From Saturnia japonica (lineage: Eukaryota; Arthropoda; Insecta; Lepidoptera; Saturniidae): 64,000 bases of DNA. The notes beneath the pieces were generated by a model. That model had not been told where the DNA came from, ran no database searches, and saw only the letters and a list, made by a program, of their open reading frames with translations. This document shows, in pieces, positions 32,655-45,584 of this stretch (positions within the stretch are counted from its first letter, which is position 1; the number at the start of each line of letters is the position of its first letter). A program made the translations under genes and the position numbers. The stretch covers positions 4,588,001-4,652,000 of the forward strand of contig CM065323.1 in the NCBI GenBank assembly GCA_033032175.1, written 5' to 3'.

Positions 32655-34404
32655 ACGAGATTTAAATTTTGCCCAAATGAGTTGCCTCATAACAATAACA
32701 TTGCAATTAATAACAGTGCATTTTGTATGTCGTTAAATAAAAATTAAATTAATATGTTTGGCAGAAGTAAATACATTTTATTCAAGTTAGTTATAAAATA
32801 TATATCCATGATCGTTTAAACTATGTATTATATCTACTTTTACATATATTTACTTGTTATATGAATGATGTATTTAAACTGAATACCACAACAAGTTCGG
32901 GAAACAACCCTGTCGACGACAAGAATCAGAAACTCATTTGAGTATACACAGGGAAAAACTAACATCAAACGCGACGCTTATTCGTGTAATAATACTCTAA
33001 AATAATAATCCATCATACTTTCGTTTTAAGCAGGCTAGAATTGATCGTGTCGGGTTCATCATTAAACCAGATTAATGATCTGTCTTAATATTACGCAAGA
33101 TTCCACTAACATTAAACACTGGCTGTTTGTGAAACGAAGGAGCCACATAATTAAGAATAGATACAGCTAGGGTTGCCTAATGTGCTATATCTTATCTTAT
33201 TATATTAAGTAAGCAATTCTTGTATATATGTAATTGGTTTCTCGGAAACGGCTCCAACGATTTCGATGAAACTTTGCATTTAGATAATGTTTAGTTCAGA
33301 TTTGTAATAAAATAAAAGTAATAAAATGTAATACAATGAAAGTAATAAAATGTAAAGCGGGTTTTTATGTTAATTTTCCTAGAAAAGTATTGTATTATTA
33401 AGGTATTTCAATTCATATCGGTCTACTGTATTTTTGATTTATCTCGGTGATAAAGCGGGAAATAATATTTATTTTTATTGAATAATATAATTTTTATTAA
33501 TTATTATTCTCCATTTATTTGAACTTCTGTGGCAGATTTAGGAGAGAGGTAACCCTGATAACAACTTTATATATTGTTACAATTTGTCTATGGTTTTAGT
33601 ACTTAGTAAGGGTTTTACAATATTATCAGCTTAGAAAGAAAAATAGTGGATATTAATTTATATATTTTACAGTATTTTCTCTTAGTAATAAATTCACCAA
33701 TCTTATATTATGATAAAAGGTAAACGTACTTTTTTAAGAGGAAAAAAATTTTGGGATCAAAACCTTTATAGATACCTACCTAGACCTTCGTAAAAACATA
33801 TTGCAATTTAGATTTATGTGAAATCAATATGGTCTTATAAAACCTAATTGTAATACTAACTACTAAAGTATTTAGGTCTAAGTTGGTCTCTATAATATAT
33901 GTTTTGGTTCATAGAAATATGACATTTATTTGTAAGATAGAACTATAATATATCACTGATTAGAATTGTAGGTAATTCTTATAGTGTTATAAGTTTTACA
34001 GTAAAAGTGTATATGTATATATTTTTCAACAGCCGCAAAATATCTTGTTCTCTATATGATTTTCTTCCTTGTAATATTCCTCGTGCTACTTATATCAATA
34101 CGTTACTTACATATGTGTATTCACTTTTATTAAAATATTTAGTTTCTATATTTTATTGTAATATATTTTTTGTTCATGTCTCCATAGATACGTTTTCTAT
34201 TTATATGTTTAACATATAATTGTATATTATTCCTGCAGATCCCATAAACACATTTTATACATGTATAAAATGACTCATTTTTGTTTAATTATTATGAGTT
34301 TTGTTTTTAGGTTATTCTATAGTACACCGATCATTTGCCATTTAAACTCTAAAGCGTATATTTGGTACACTCGAAATCGATTTTTTTTATCGTTATAGGT
34401 CTAG
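32655..34404. other. AT-rich DNA, no gene
   Basis: No coding gene. A reversed copy of the 'gagctttgctcgg' repeat family is at about 33190-33300 (gtaattggtttctcggaaac). The 70-codon open stretch at 34007-34219 is low-complexity and not supported. Confidence 0.55.
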
Positions 34405-34690
34405 CGTTGTGGCCACAGGCTCTCTGATCGTAAGTGACGATGTAGCTCAAGATGGCAAAACGTTAAGCCTAGTGGAAGACTGGCTCTCGAGTGCAGCTGT
34501 CGGGACAGATCTATTGGTGCAACATATTTTCAACTTGAGGGTGGTAGCTAGGCAGGCGGGCATTAGAAAAAGCCATACCACCATGCTATGGTTTCATCAC
34601 GATGTTTTCCTTCACACAAGCTACTCGTGAGCCCGTACACGCTACCAACTGAGCTATCATTTGCTTCAAATGGTGAAATTGCCTACATAG
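34405..34690 (-). repeat. tRNA-derived SINE
   Basis: On the minus strand: 'gatagctcagttggtagcg', a good tRNA A box, followed by a poor B box, 'gaaggaaaacatcgtgatga', 'aaccatagcatggtggtat' and 'aatgcccgcctgcctagct', then a 150-bp body ending near 'gagcctgtggccacaacg'. Same family as 24525-24725 but longer. The 73-codon open stretch on the plus strand here is a by-product of the SINE. Confidence 0.8.
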
Positions 34691-34699
34691 GCAGAAATC

Positions 34700-35814
34700 T
34701 TATATATAATGTTTTTTTTTTACGGTAATGGCACTATTCCAGTTTCGTCGCTATCATGCTGGCCTGCAGAAATACCTCTTCACATTTTTGTTGAATGTCT
34801 TAGGAAAAATTGAATACCTTACCTGGGAAATTATTTCACAGCTTTACAGTACGGCAAAGGTTTTTGTTCGAGCAAAGGTGAAGGCAGTCGTGAAGATGTG
34901 GCTCCTGGGCCTTACGCGTCTTGTTCTGTTATATCATGGTGCCACTCAAAAGAAAACTGGTGTGAATATTTAGATCTAAATTAGCTAGAACTAGCTGCGG
35001 ACATTTACATCCATATAAATATTTCTTATTACTTTACACGACATGCAATAATATAAAATCATGTTTTAGATTTAATAATGCCATTTTTAAAATGGTAAGA
35101 AATTTCAAAAATGTTCAATGCGTTTTTAATAGGCAATTTCTAATAGACTTTGTAGAATACACCACATAGTTTTACAAACACATAAAAAATGCAGATCAGT
35201 ATTTTCGCAACACAGTAAGATGAACCGGGTAGTTTTTATCTTGTAAAATTTGCTTCTATTCCGAATGTACTTTCGCATCAGTATAACAAACATAAATAAA
35301 AGCTAAAACACCAGCCTTCACGTTTTTTCTCGAAATTCACTCCTAATCACTTAGCATATCAGGTCCCTTGTCGTTATCAAACAAACTCTCATCAATCATT
35401 GCTTTTATAAAACATGATTCATCCTCCGCCCTTTCGTGATAAAATATATACTTTCACAACAAAGCGAAAATCAACTGAATAATTTGAACATAAAGTTGAT
35501 TTTACTTTGTACGGTGTTTTAATCGTGCTTATCATTATAAAAATCCTAAGTAAATGATTATCAAATGCTTTAACGATTCACGATAAACAAGTGTTAACTG
35601 TGTTCGTAAGATCTGTGTAAGCAATCTTATTTGCTTTGATTAATCCATAGGTTGTTGTTGCTTATTTTTTAGCAATTTTTTGTGCCCTTAGTACTTACAA
35701 GTAACAGAGTGGTAAGGCCCAAAGTCTTCCTTTCAAATTCAAATTGATCTCGATCAATATACATTATATTAAAGAGCTCCAAGATCAGCCAAGATCAAGG
35801 CGATGAAAATATGT
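34700..35814. other. No gene; one short dispersed-repeat trace
   Basis: About 34730-34790 ('gtcgctatcatgctggcctg', then aaatacctcttcac) resembles about 38230-38280, suggesting a shared dispersed repeat. Nothing else identified. Confidence 0.45.
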
Positions 35815-35818
35815 ATGT

Positions 35819-36089
35819 TGTAGCGACATCTCTCGCCACAACTGACACATCTACATAGCGACATCTATCGAGCCACATATCGACGCATCCTACATCGCGC
35901 TATAGAAATTAACTCAAAAGTTGAGTATATATACAAGAACCCGACTACAACCGTTGGGGCAGCTGCCAGCCAGACATGGCGCCCGTCTGGTCGGAGGATT
36001 CTCCCTTTTCTATGGCGGATGAGGAACTTAACTCTCTGTTCCTCACCTCCGCTAAAGTGTATACATATACAGTGTATAGTCGCTACAAT
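35819..36089. repeat. Solo LTR, 271 bp
   Basis: Termini are inverted: tgtagcgac at the start, gtcgctaca at the end, obeying TG...CA. An exact 4-bp duplication atgt flanks it (35815-35818, 36090-36093). It contains a TATA-like tatatatac near 35923. No internal element or second LTR is nearby, so it arose by LTR-LTR recombination. The 4-bp duplication fits Ty3/Gypsy-type integration; family inference only. Confidence 0.8.
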
Positions 36090-36456
36090 GTTATATATTC
36101 AGCTACATGGTAACTGAAGACATGAGGATTCATAGTTTGTGGGTATGTTAACTATCAGTGGATTCTTGACTTTTAATAATTTTTTTTTAGTCTGTAGTAT
36201 CTACGGATCAGTGGCGTAGCTACCAGAGGGCTAGACGGGGCAGTGCCCCGGGGCCCCAAGCTCACGGGGCCCCTCGGACTTTAACTTGCAAACTATAAAT
36301 TTAACTAGTGAAAATTTTTCCCACATTCAGTATATAAATAAATATACCAGATTCCAGGAACGCGACTTTAATGATGGCAACTTAAAAAATAGAGGGGAAT
36401 TCCCAACAACTCCCGAACGTCTTTGTTTGAAACTTGCGGGAAACTCCCCTGTATTC

Positions 36457-36664
36457 TAAGGCTGGTTTCACAGACGCACCGTAGAACAGCGCGTTTCAAC
36501 AGCACGCGCTCGACGCAAGGCGGACCTATGAGAAACGCGGCGCGCTTCAACAGCGTGACTATAAAACGCTACTAGTGAATTTACAAGAGCGCGAGTCTGA
36601 TGAATTTACCAGCGTGCGCGTCTGGACGGTGCCGCTCGACGGCGCGACTGTGAAACCGGCCTTA
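36457..36664. mobile_element. 208-bp MITE nested in the hAT element
   Basis: Left end taaggctggtttcacag (36457-36473), right end its reverse complement with one mismatch (36648-36664). The interior is GC-rich ('gcgcg' motifs), contrasting with the AT-rich surroundings. No target duplication was apparent. No coding capacity. Confidence 0.7.
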
Positions 36665-37257
36665 TGTTGTACGCTGCATAGCGGTGGTACTTAAAGTAGA
36701 CTGATTTTAAGAACGATATTATACGCTCACATTCAATAAGTAATTATTTATGTTGTCGCACACGAAAAACAGCAGAAATAACCATAATTATAATAAAGGG
36801 TACAAAAAAGTAATCTGTTATGTAAATTAAAACTTTATTGCAACAAAAAAACTTTTACACAAACTTTTTCTCATTTTTAATTTTTTTTCCGTTTATCTAT
36901 TACTTCAAAAATATTATTTTTAGTTGAGAAATGAAACGCTATTCTTTAGTACATGACACTCCTACCACACTTGTATGAAAGTATTTGTACGATTGTTTGT
37001 CGGAAACGGAAGCGTTTGTCTCGTTTTTACTTTGTAGTGTGGGCAAGAGGCAATTAGGCAAATTCGCAAAGCTTCGTGCCGCAAACATAGAAGTGTAGCC
37101 GGAGCATTACAGTATAGGTTTGCTAGTACCATCTATCGAACGATATAAAATGTTTACCGGGAAGTCCGGGGATTCCCCAATGACGTGACGTTATTAACAA
37201 TTACGTTTCTTATTGACTAAGACATAATAAGTTTGCAAAAATAAGAGAACTGAAATA

Positions 37258-38010
37258 ATGGATAAAAAAAAGAAACCTAGCGATGCGTTTAAGCGCAGGC
37301 AACTTCAGGAAAGAGAAGACACTAGACCAAAATTATCGAAAATTGAAAAAATTCTTAGTCAGCCGTCTACAAGCAGTTTTAGCTCAAATATTTTGGAAAA
37401 TGTGATTGTGTCTACTGTAGTGCAGGCCGAGAATTCTATTGAAGGAGATCTGACAATTATTGCAGTTAAAGATACCGTCATCAGGGGGGACGTCGCTGAT
37501 CACAGCAACGACGACAATGTCTGCGTAGTACAGGTAACAGCGGTAAATCCAACGATCTTATCAGTTTTCGAAAATTTGTACAATCAATCGGCATACGACT
37601 TAGGAATTTTACGAACACTCTATTGTTAAATGATGATAAAAAAACGTCAAATTCTTGATCGTGAACCTTTACAGCCTTCTGGACCTTTCCCAAAAGAGGC
37701 CTACCAGGACAACAGATGTTTTTAAAATCGTACTACTTTTCAACTTCTAAATATGGACCAGTTCATCGTTTTTGGTTGTGTTAATCAAAAATACTAGATG
37801 CTGCCTATTGTCAACCCTGCTGGCTATTTGCTTCGCAAAGGAATGGTGTATGGTTTAAGGGCATTCGGCACTAGAAACATTTATCAGAACGAATAAAACT
37901 ACACAGTTTCTCGAGTAGTCATACGGATGCATGTGCTGTGTATGAACTTTGGAAAAAAGAGATACAACTATCGACAAGGAACTTCAAAATGAAATTCGTA
38001 AAGAAGCGCC
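37258..38010 (+). pseudogene. hAT transposase remnant, N-terminal and TTF-type finger region
   Basis: ATG at 37258 opens a 123-codon frame (MDKKKKPSDAFKRRQLQERE, basic, then Ser-rich) like the start of ZMYM1-type hAT transposases. Past its stop (37627-37629), other frames up to about 38010 give pieces resembling the TTF zinc-finger domain, with stops. The catalytic core and the C-terminal dimerisation domain are missing before the right TIR at 38213. Confidence 0.6.
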
Positions 38011-38221
38011 TTTTTGGAAAATGGTTCTTTAAAGGTTATTCGATATCATACTTACCCTAGCAAAGAGTTCTTTTTTACGACGAATCTGGATTACGACAAA
38101 TCTGAAGTACGTCGAATTCGGAAAACGACGAATAAGGAACAAACATTTTAATTAGTTTAGTTTATTGGTAGTTTGGTTTATTTTTTGCCCCAGGGCCTTT
38201 GGGTACGCCACTGCTACGGAT

Positions 38222-39895
38222 CCATTATAAGTCGTCGCTATAATACCGGCTTGCTTAAATACCTACTTCTTCACGTGTCTTTTACAGGACCCAAGGAGCA
38301 AGGAGCAAGCTGGTACGTCAGTTTCATACTTCTGGGTGGAGTCAGAAGACTTCTAGATAATGTCAAAGTTGTGCATCATAACTAAATATTTTAAAATCAA
38401 AATTAGCTACATTTTTTATAGTTACAAGAAAAAAGTATTGAATAATAACCTAAGGTATAGTAGTCGGCGAGTTATCATAAGCCATGCATCTATTTGAGCA
38501 GCCTTAGGCCGAACAACATTACTTTTGAAGTTGGCTATGTCTAGATTTATTTAATTGATCGCAATAGTGATAGAATTATTTAACGAATCCCAAAGGACAC
38601 GATAATTATTATCGCATAATTTTATTACTTTTACTGTAGTATTGATATCGATCTTCATTTTGAGTCGCGACTTAAGGCGACTCTTCCGTTTTCACTAAAC
38701 GTAGGGCACAGACTAGACATGGGTAACACTGCGCTACGCCGCGCAATGCGCAAACTCAGTTCACTGCGCCGGGAGTGTTAACACACTTATTCCAAATGTG
38801 TTGTGCACTTCAATACAGCGAGCCGGCTACGGCACAGCACCAAGCCGCACTGCTATGACAGTCAGCCATCTTATTCGTTTTTGTAACTCGTTTGCTTCGC
38901 GTACCATTTTGCTGCGCTATGGTGCAAATTTCAGTTAATTCAATACGCCAGTACAGTTAGCTGCGCTTAAGTTATTGAGTTGGCACAGTTGGCGTCAGAC
39001 GCATTTGAACGCGTTAAAAAACTGACAATATATGACTCTGCCTACGGTGATGCATTTACCTCACGGCACGGTAAAACTGCGTGAGCCGTTGAGGCTGCTT
39101 CTAGTGGATACGAAGATTTAGAGTAAAAATATCAATTAGAGGTACCTATAACAATATAAAATATAATTTTCATTAGACTTGTGACTTGCAAAATTAATTA
39201 TAAACTTTATATTTCAGCATCCTGTTGCGATATCAGACTCCGGTATGAAATTCACAGGACTGCCGTTAAGATAAAAGTTTAGTCGATTTATGAGACGTAG
39301 GGCGGGTCAAGAAGCGTCGCGACGAAAGGTTCAACCGTAGAGAACAGCTATACAGGCAGATGTTGCCGTACTAAGCTGCTGTCTTTGTGAGAGGCGATTG
39401 CTGTAGTTTAAGCGATAATATATATATATACAAAAGAAAAGTATAATTGGAGAACTTAACGCTAAAAAGCATTCTCTACAAGTCTTCCAGGGGAGCAAAA
39501 AAAAAGTGTGTATAATATTTAGTAAAAAAAATGAAAAGTCTAGCCAATATTCAACTGCTCCAAGTAAAACCTACGTAGCCAATTTTAAGGTTGTGCTGCT
39601 GTGACGGCGAAAGAACGCTAGCGGAAATTAGTGTGATGACTTGGTATACCGAGAATTAAAGAATCGGAAGATTTTAGCTGTCTATTGTGAGTATCCACGA
39701 GAGATTAGAATAGTGTTTATATAAGCTGATAATCATTCTAAGTGAGTTTTTACTCACTGTTTTTATAAATAGATTAAGAATATATATATGGATATAGGAA
39801 CATATGTAAAAATGTGAATGGGGCGAAGTATACTCTCACACTCACGTAGCATATGTAGAGATCTGAATGTTCCTATAACCCTAGTATAAGTTCAG
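38222..39895. other. No gene; locally GC-rich patch
   Basis: Apart from the repeat trace at 38230-38280, nothing was identified. About 38720-39110 is richer in G+C than its surroundings with many 'gcgc' motifs; 'actagacatgggtaacactg' at about 38713 could be the end of another transposon, but no partner end was found. Confidence 0.4.
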
Positions 39896-39899
39896 CTGA

Positions 39900-40396
39900 T
39901 CACTTGCGAGTCGATAGACCAGGATTACATTGAACTGAAGCTCTAACTTGTTCAATCGTGTCTTCCGTTCTTGTTAACCTTGGGCGTCCCGCAGGCTTTT
40001 GTTTGAGAGTCGAACCAGTAGCTTCGAACTTTTTGACCCACGATCGAATCACACTTTTCTTCGGACACTTATTTACGACATGTAATCCAAACTCACGCCA
40101 AAATAAACGTGGAATAATAGCACACGAATCGCCATTTTTATAATATTGTTTAACGCAGAATGCACGCTGCACTCCGGTGAAGCGATCCATCGCGACTATA
40201 TTTCCGAGAACCGAGCTTCTCATCCCCACCACTCGCGCAGCCCCCGCTCATAAGGTTCAAACGCAAGAGTGTTTTTAAATCCAAGTTCGGTGAAGCTGTA
40301 AAAGCCGCAGCGGCTTTAGGGCCCCTAAGGCTAACAGTGTAGACAGTTAAAAAAAAAGTGTTTTTAAAATCATACGCCTTTCTGGCCCACCTTGTA
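39900..40396 (-). pseudogene. DD41D-type mariner-like transposase remnant, N terminus
   Basis: Minus-strand protein from about 40190 down to 39900 reads MDRFTGVQRAFCVKQYYKNG, a HTH region, then AGRPRLTRTEDTIEQVRASV, closely related in layout to the transposase at 49750. The right terminus 'tggcccaccttgta' at about 40384-40397 matches the TIR of 49634-50935 (caaggtg-ccagaaagg type). Only about 95 residues remain; the catalytic domain is absent. A 77-bp Jockey fragment is inserted between terminus and ORF. Confidence 0.75.
40280..40356 (+). mobile_element. 77-bp 5'-truncated Jockey insertion
   Basis: 'ggtgaagctgtaaaagccgc' through 'ctaaggctaacagtgtag' and a short A tail equal the extreme 3' end of the Jockey element at 15893-22123 (with a 10-12 base deletion after 'gcggct'). 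It is flanked by a 12-bp duplication agtgtttttaaa (40268-40279, 40357-40368). A genuine, very short target-primed insertion of the same family. Confidence 0.88.
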
Positions 40397-40476
40397 GATG
40401 AAAACAAGTGCTATGTTAAGGAAATATAAAATACTGTGCATTCATGAAAGAGTTGCTAAATTCGTGGCTAAAATAT

Positions 40477-40550
40477 TTGGCCACTAACATTTGATATTTT
40501 TGGTTAAACCAATATCAAAATGTTGCTAGATATAGCCACAAAATGGCCAA
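40477..40550. other. Long imperfect hairpin
   Basis: The region folds on itself around 'tggttaaacca': 'aacatttgatat' on one side pairs with 'atatcaaaatgtt' on the other, and 'ttggcca' / 'tggccaa' close the ends; outer gtggct/agccac pairs add to it. It could be a tiny foldback element or a small-RNA precursor. Only structure is seen. Confidence 0.5.
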
Positions 40551-40977
40551 CTTGGAAACACTGTATACACATATACGGTGTGAATATTAATAATTTTGTT
40601 CTACACTTTTCGTAGTACTTAAATATAACTATATATTTTTGAGAGATTAATGTGATAAAGAATTTTAGATATTAATCCAATACACATTATTATGTTAAAA
40701 TTATTATTCAATTGTATTAAAAATTTAAAGCTTTCTGCTTTATGTTAAGCGAGAATGATTGTTTTTAAATTTTTGTTGAATATGATTTAATTTAATTTTT
40801 AATTAATTGTTGATTCAAATGTTCATGTTATTGTAATTTACTGAATTTATCTCTGTAGGTATGTAAATTGAGATTTTGAAATAGTATTACGTGCCAGTTT
40901 AAATGCTTATGTATTGTCTACTAAAACTCATATTAAACTGTATATTGTTTGCAGATACTATATACTACTACTATAGT

Positions 40978-43828
40978 CAGTGGCGTAGCTAAGGGGGGGG
41001 GGGGGGACGCCCCGTGTGTCACCAGTTTAGGGGTGACACTGAACCCGACTATGACCATTAGTTGTAGTTCTTTCTACCTATAACAAATCGTAAATCTATG
41101 GCAGAGAGCATAACCGCCACTAATAAAATTATCTAGGTAACTATGATATCGTACCACGAGCATAATAAATTAATATTTAGAAAAAAAACAACGTGCACAC
41201 TTTCAATCGATCTGGGATTCCCCCAAAATTTAATACCCCGTTCGCGCATAACCAACGCTAATCAGGGGATTCCCTCGATATAGCGCTCGTCACTTGTATT
41301 GTGGATTGGGCCATTTCTTTTGTTTCCGACCGCATTCATTTCAATATTCTCTTACGTGAACGTGTGAACGTCTAGTGCAAAGTGTTTGATAATTATTAGA
41401 TATTATAAACAACATTTTTTGTATAAAAACCGATTTAATATAGTCGATTCTTGAAGAAAATAAACAAGGTAAGTGAAGTAATTTTGTTATTACAGGTAAT
41501 ACTTACATTTTTAATTCATTTAGTATTTAATAGCAGTATCTTAGATTATTTTGAAAAACCCTTCAATTATTTTATTCTCTTTTAATTACTGTGTATTTTA
41601 TAAACTATATTATTGAGCTATCCTAAATGATAAATAGGTACCTACAGAAGATATTTTAGACGGATTGCAGTAATACTTTTTTGTTTAGCCTGGGCTAGTA
41701 TTACTATCTACTAAAGGTAATTTATTTATTAAAATAGGTTTTAAAGGCTTTGCTGGCGTAAAAAGATTTTATTTATATTTCTACACGTTCTACGATATTA
41801 CTTTAGGTAATATAAATAATATTATATATATATATACACATATATATATATAAATAATAATAATAATAAATTGGAAAAATCTTTTATCTAGATAATTAGA
41901 TATAACATTGTTTTTGGCTAAACGAAACCTACCATTTCGTGGACATGATGAAACCCAAGGGTCGTCTATTAAAGGTAATTTCTTAGAACTAGTTAAACTG
42001 CTGTCAAAGTATGATGCAGTACTCAAAGAACATATACTATATTTGGAGCAGGAAAAATCACCTAAAGTAACATATTTATCGCCAGAAATACAAAATGAGT
42101 TCATAAATGTTTTAGCTAATCATGTAAAATGTCAGCTTGTCAACGAAATTAAATCAGCCAAATATTTCGGAATCATGTTTGATAGCACACCTGACGTTTC
42201 ACATGTCGATCAAATGTCTGAAGTGATTCGTTATGTAAAAATTAATAATAGAAAAGTAGAAGTCAAAGAAGTATTCTTAGGATTATTTCCTTTACATGGA
42301 AAAAAGCAGCTGATTTAAGCGCTGAAATACTAAAGAAGCTTGAAAACGATGGCTTAGATATTATGATGTGTCGTTCTCAAGGTTATGATAATGCTGCAGT
42401 TAAGAGTGGTATACACGGAGGAGTGCAAGCTATTATAAAAGAAAAAAACAATAAAGCAGTTTTTATTGGTTGTATAGATCATTCAATTAATTTATGCGGC
42501 CAACATTCGTTCGCACAAAATGTGACTTGTGTTACATTTTGCGGAGCAGTGGAAACAATATTTAATTTTTTTTCAACTTCCACAAGCCGTTGGGAAGTGC
42601 TCCTCAATCACAGCAAAGCATCTGTTAAAAGACTTTCGACAACGCGCTGGAGTGCTCATTATGGTGCAGTAAAAGTATTGGCTGAAAATTTTGATGGGAT
42701 AATATCTGCAATTGTGTGACCAAGACGTAAATTTAGAAACTAGAGATCACAAAATGAAAAAAAACAAAAAAAAAAAACACAAAATATCTTAAGCACAAAA
42801 TCTTATGCCTGCTGTGTGCAATTTCTTGTTTCTTTGTTTTCTTTTCTTTTGGAATGATGTGCTAAGGGAAGTGAACAATGCTCAGATTGCATTACAAAGT
42901 AAAGGTTTATGTGTTGATGAAATAATCATAAAACTAGAAGCACTTCGTCTATTCATTGGAGAGAAACGGTTGCATCTAGCAGAAGATGCAATAGATATTG
43001 CTGTACAAAAGTCGGAAAAATACATTTCGATGGAACGACGAATTCGTCGCAAGAAACGCATGCCCGATGAGTTAGGATCGTCCACCGATGCTGGACTTAC
43101 ACTTAGAGCGGAATTTTAAAAGGACATGTTAGAATGTCTTGACAGATTCAATATTGAACTCGAAACAGGAGTAAAGTCTATTAAAGACGTAGCTTCATTG
43201 TTTGAGGTTGTGCAGTCAAAGACCTTGCTTTCGGCAAACACTGAACAGTTAAAATTTGCTATATAAAAATTTACTAACCTTTACGATGAAGTATCAGAAA
43301 CAGAACTCCTTTTAGAAATACCAAGATTGAGAAAACATTTAAAAGCGGCTAATATTACTGTCTCTAATTGGGTGACACTGGACTTTTTGAAATTTATTGT
43401 GGAATGGGATTTTACAGAATCTCTTCCGAATCTAACGGTCGCACTAAAGTTATTTATAACAATATGTGCATCAGTTGCTTCATGTGAGAGAAGTTTCAGC
43501 AAATTAAAATTAATTAAAAATTACTTGCGGTCTACAATGACTGAAACCAGATTAAACAATCTTGGTATTTTAACGATAGAACATGAAGCAACACAAAATA
43601 TAAATTTTGAAGACGTGAAGTTCGCTAGTGTCAAAGCTAGAAGGAAGAAATTTTAATTTTTAACAAAGTAATTTGTTTCACATAATATTCAAATATTTGT
43701 AATAGGTACTCGTATTTTAATAAAACGTAAATGATTATAACTTTTTTTATTTTAACATTTTAGATTGAGTTTTGGGGTGACACCTATAAAATCCGCCCCG
43801 GGAGCCACCTATGCTAGCTACGCCACTG
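40978..43828 (+). mobile_element. hAT element (TIR cagtggcgtagct) with transposase remains
   Basis: Left end cagtggcgtagctaag followed by a long G run; right end reverse complement cagtggcgtagctagc. The near duplication ctatagtc/ctctagtc (40971-40978, 43829-43836; 7 of 8, overlapping the first base of the TIR) fits an 8-bp hAT duplication with one change. Encodes a broken ZMYM1-like transposase. Same family as 36209-38213. Confidence 0.82.
41908..43656 (+). pseudogene. ZMYM1-like hAT transposase, broken
   Basis: Open segments in different frames: 41908-42318 (FLAKRNLPFRGHDETQGSSI, DUF4371 start; FDSTPDVSHVDQMS carries the first catalytic Asp), 42363-42719 (GCIDHSINLCG, the hAT Cys-x2-His motif; TRWSAHYGAV), 42805-43119 and 43327-43656 (ASCERSFSKLKLIKNYLRST, the hAT C-terminal dimerisation domain). 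At least three frame breaks, one beside an A-rich stretch at 42755-42780. The N-terminal TTF finger is not seen. A donor-like aag|gtaagt at about 41469 hints at an ancestral 5' intron. Inactive. Confidence 0.85.
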
Positions 43829-43836
43829 CTCTAGTC

Positions 43837-45584
43837 ACTAATAAATTATTATTATCTTGGTTCAAATCGTCTTAAAGTGTATCCCGTAGAAATCACATCA
43901 AAATTTAATTGGTCTAACCCACAGATAATTAAACTTGTCTTACTTATCTGTGGTCTAAACATTCAATCATCACTACTTTTTTTATTTGCAACACATACCG
44001 GTTAATTTTTGTCTAAAGTTTGAAAACAAAAATTTTTCTTGTGACTTAGACCGCAACAATCCTACATATTGTGTCCTGCAGTGCTTTGATCATACGATAC
44101 AGTCCTCGCCTCGGCTTCCGTGTATGATAAAAATAAAATTCAATTTTGTTTCGTGCTCGAGGATATTGATAGGTTTTATAAAGGAATTTCAAATATTTGC
44201 TTCATATTTTTCCATCATTTTGTTTATTACAAAGTTCTGCGAACTTTTCTCTATAATTTCCCTTTCTATATATCCAGTGTCCAATAAACAACATCTTTGG
44301 AATCGTGTTCTTAATCCCTTTGGGATGAATTTTCAAAAATGATTTCTTAATAACCTACGTTATTACATGGAACCTCTGTATAAAATTTCACGCTTCTAGA
44401 ACACTACGCTGTTCAAACCGAGTCCCGCCAAGACATTTAAATTTGCCCACCATTTTAAAATTATCTTTAATTGAAAATTTCATTCATTTTAAATATTTAT
44501 CTTTATATATTACTAGCTGTGCCCGCGGCTCCGCTCGTATGGACTACAGAATGACGTCAGTATTATGAAAAGAAAATAAATAAATAGAAAGATTTATTTA
44601 TAACATATACATTTGAGACTACAGACAATTAAAAGTATTTCACAACTACTTACAGTAATAAAAATCAAATGCCAGTTGTTACACAACAGTTCCAGCTCAG
44701 CATAATGCTAGTTGTAAATAGCCAGCACTGGTCTTCCGCTGGGGCTGCTTGGTGGCACCACGAGACGCACAACCTGACAAAGTAAACATGTGAGACATAC
44801 GATATAAAAAAGCTTTCTAGAAGTATTTAAATACAACAGCAACTTAAATAAAACATATATAGATAAGCCAAATATTCTCGAATCAAGTAGGCGTTGGTAT
44901 TTAAGCAACAAAAACCTATATCAACACCAGGACCAAATGAGTTTTAAATGATTAAAAAATAAATAAATAAAAGCGAAATATTATAAAATATATAAGACTT
45001 AATTAGGTTACATTAATTTTAAATATCCCTATTGTCACTTCTTTGAAATTCTTGATTGTTTTGGTGTTCGCAAATAAACCTTTTCAATGATAATCTAAAA
45101 CCGTTAATATAATGCAGACAGTAATATTAATATTATTCCAACATTTGGTCGCAGAATAACTGAAACTAAATGCGACAGATCTCTATGCCTTTGCGTCCAA
45201 AGCTGCATTGCGCAATGCGGGGGCACATGAAATCTACGACGCTATACCGAAGAAAACTTCTCATAGAGATAAATTGGTCCTCTTTGTTTTATGATGCCAA
45301 AAAGAAGAAAAGCTAAATGACCGTTAGTAATGTAAAAATAACAGCTTTTTACTAAGTTCAATAAAAGTACATACCTACATTATTTGTAACAAAAAAAAAA
45401 AATGTTTTATTTTCGTCTGTCTGTCTGTCCAGCTAATCTCCGAAGCGATTAGATTGGATTGGATTTGACAAGATATTCAGGCTATTTAAGTTATTTTTAT
45501 TGTAGATAAATAATAAGGGGTACGCACAACTAAAATAATAAGCATTTTTATTAAAGATTAAAATGATTATTGTGGGCGAATTTA
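43837..45584. other. No gene; one dispersed-repeat start
   Basis: AT-rich. 'tactagctgtgcccgcggct' at 44512 begins a copy of the family seen at 1783 but fades out after about 60 bases. Nothing else recognised; open stretches up to 118 codons (43986-44342) are low-complexity. Confidence 0.5.

Larger units (their letters stand above)
36201..38221. mobile_element. hAT element (TIR cagtggcgtagct), internally deleted
   Basis: Exact 8-bp duplication ctacggat at 36201-36208 and 38214-38221. Ends: cagtggcgtagctacc on the left, ...gggtacgccactg on the right (reverse complement cagtggcgtaccc). Subterminal G/C-rich runs. The 2-kb interior holds the start of a ZMYM1-like hAT transposase and little else. 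Same family as 40978-43828. A MITE (36457-36664) is nested inside. Confidence 0.88.

Noticed and set aside
43986..44342. 118-codon ORF as a gene
   Set aside because: Low-complexity AT-rich translation without recognisable features.
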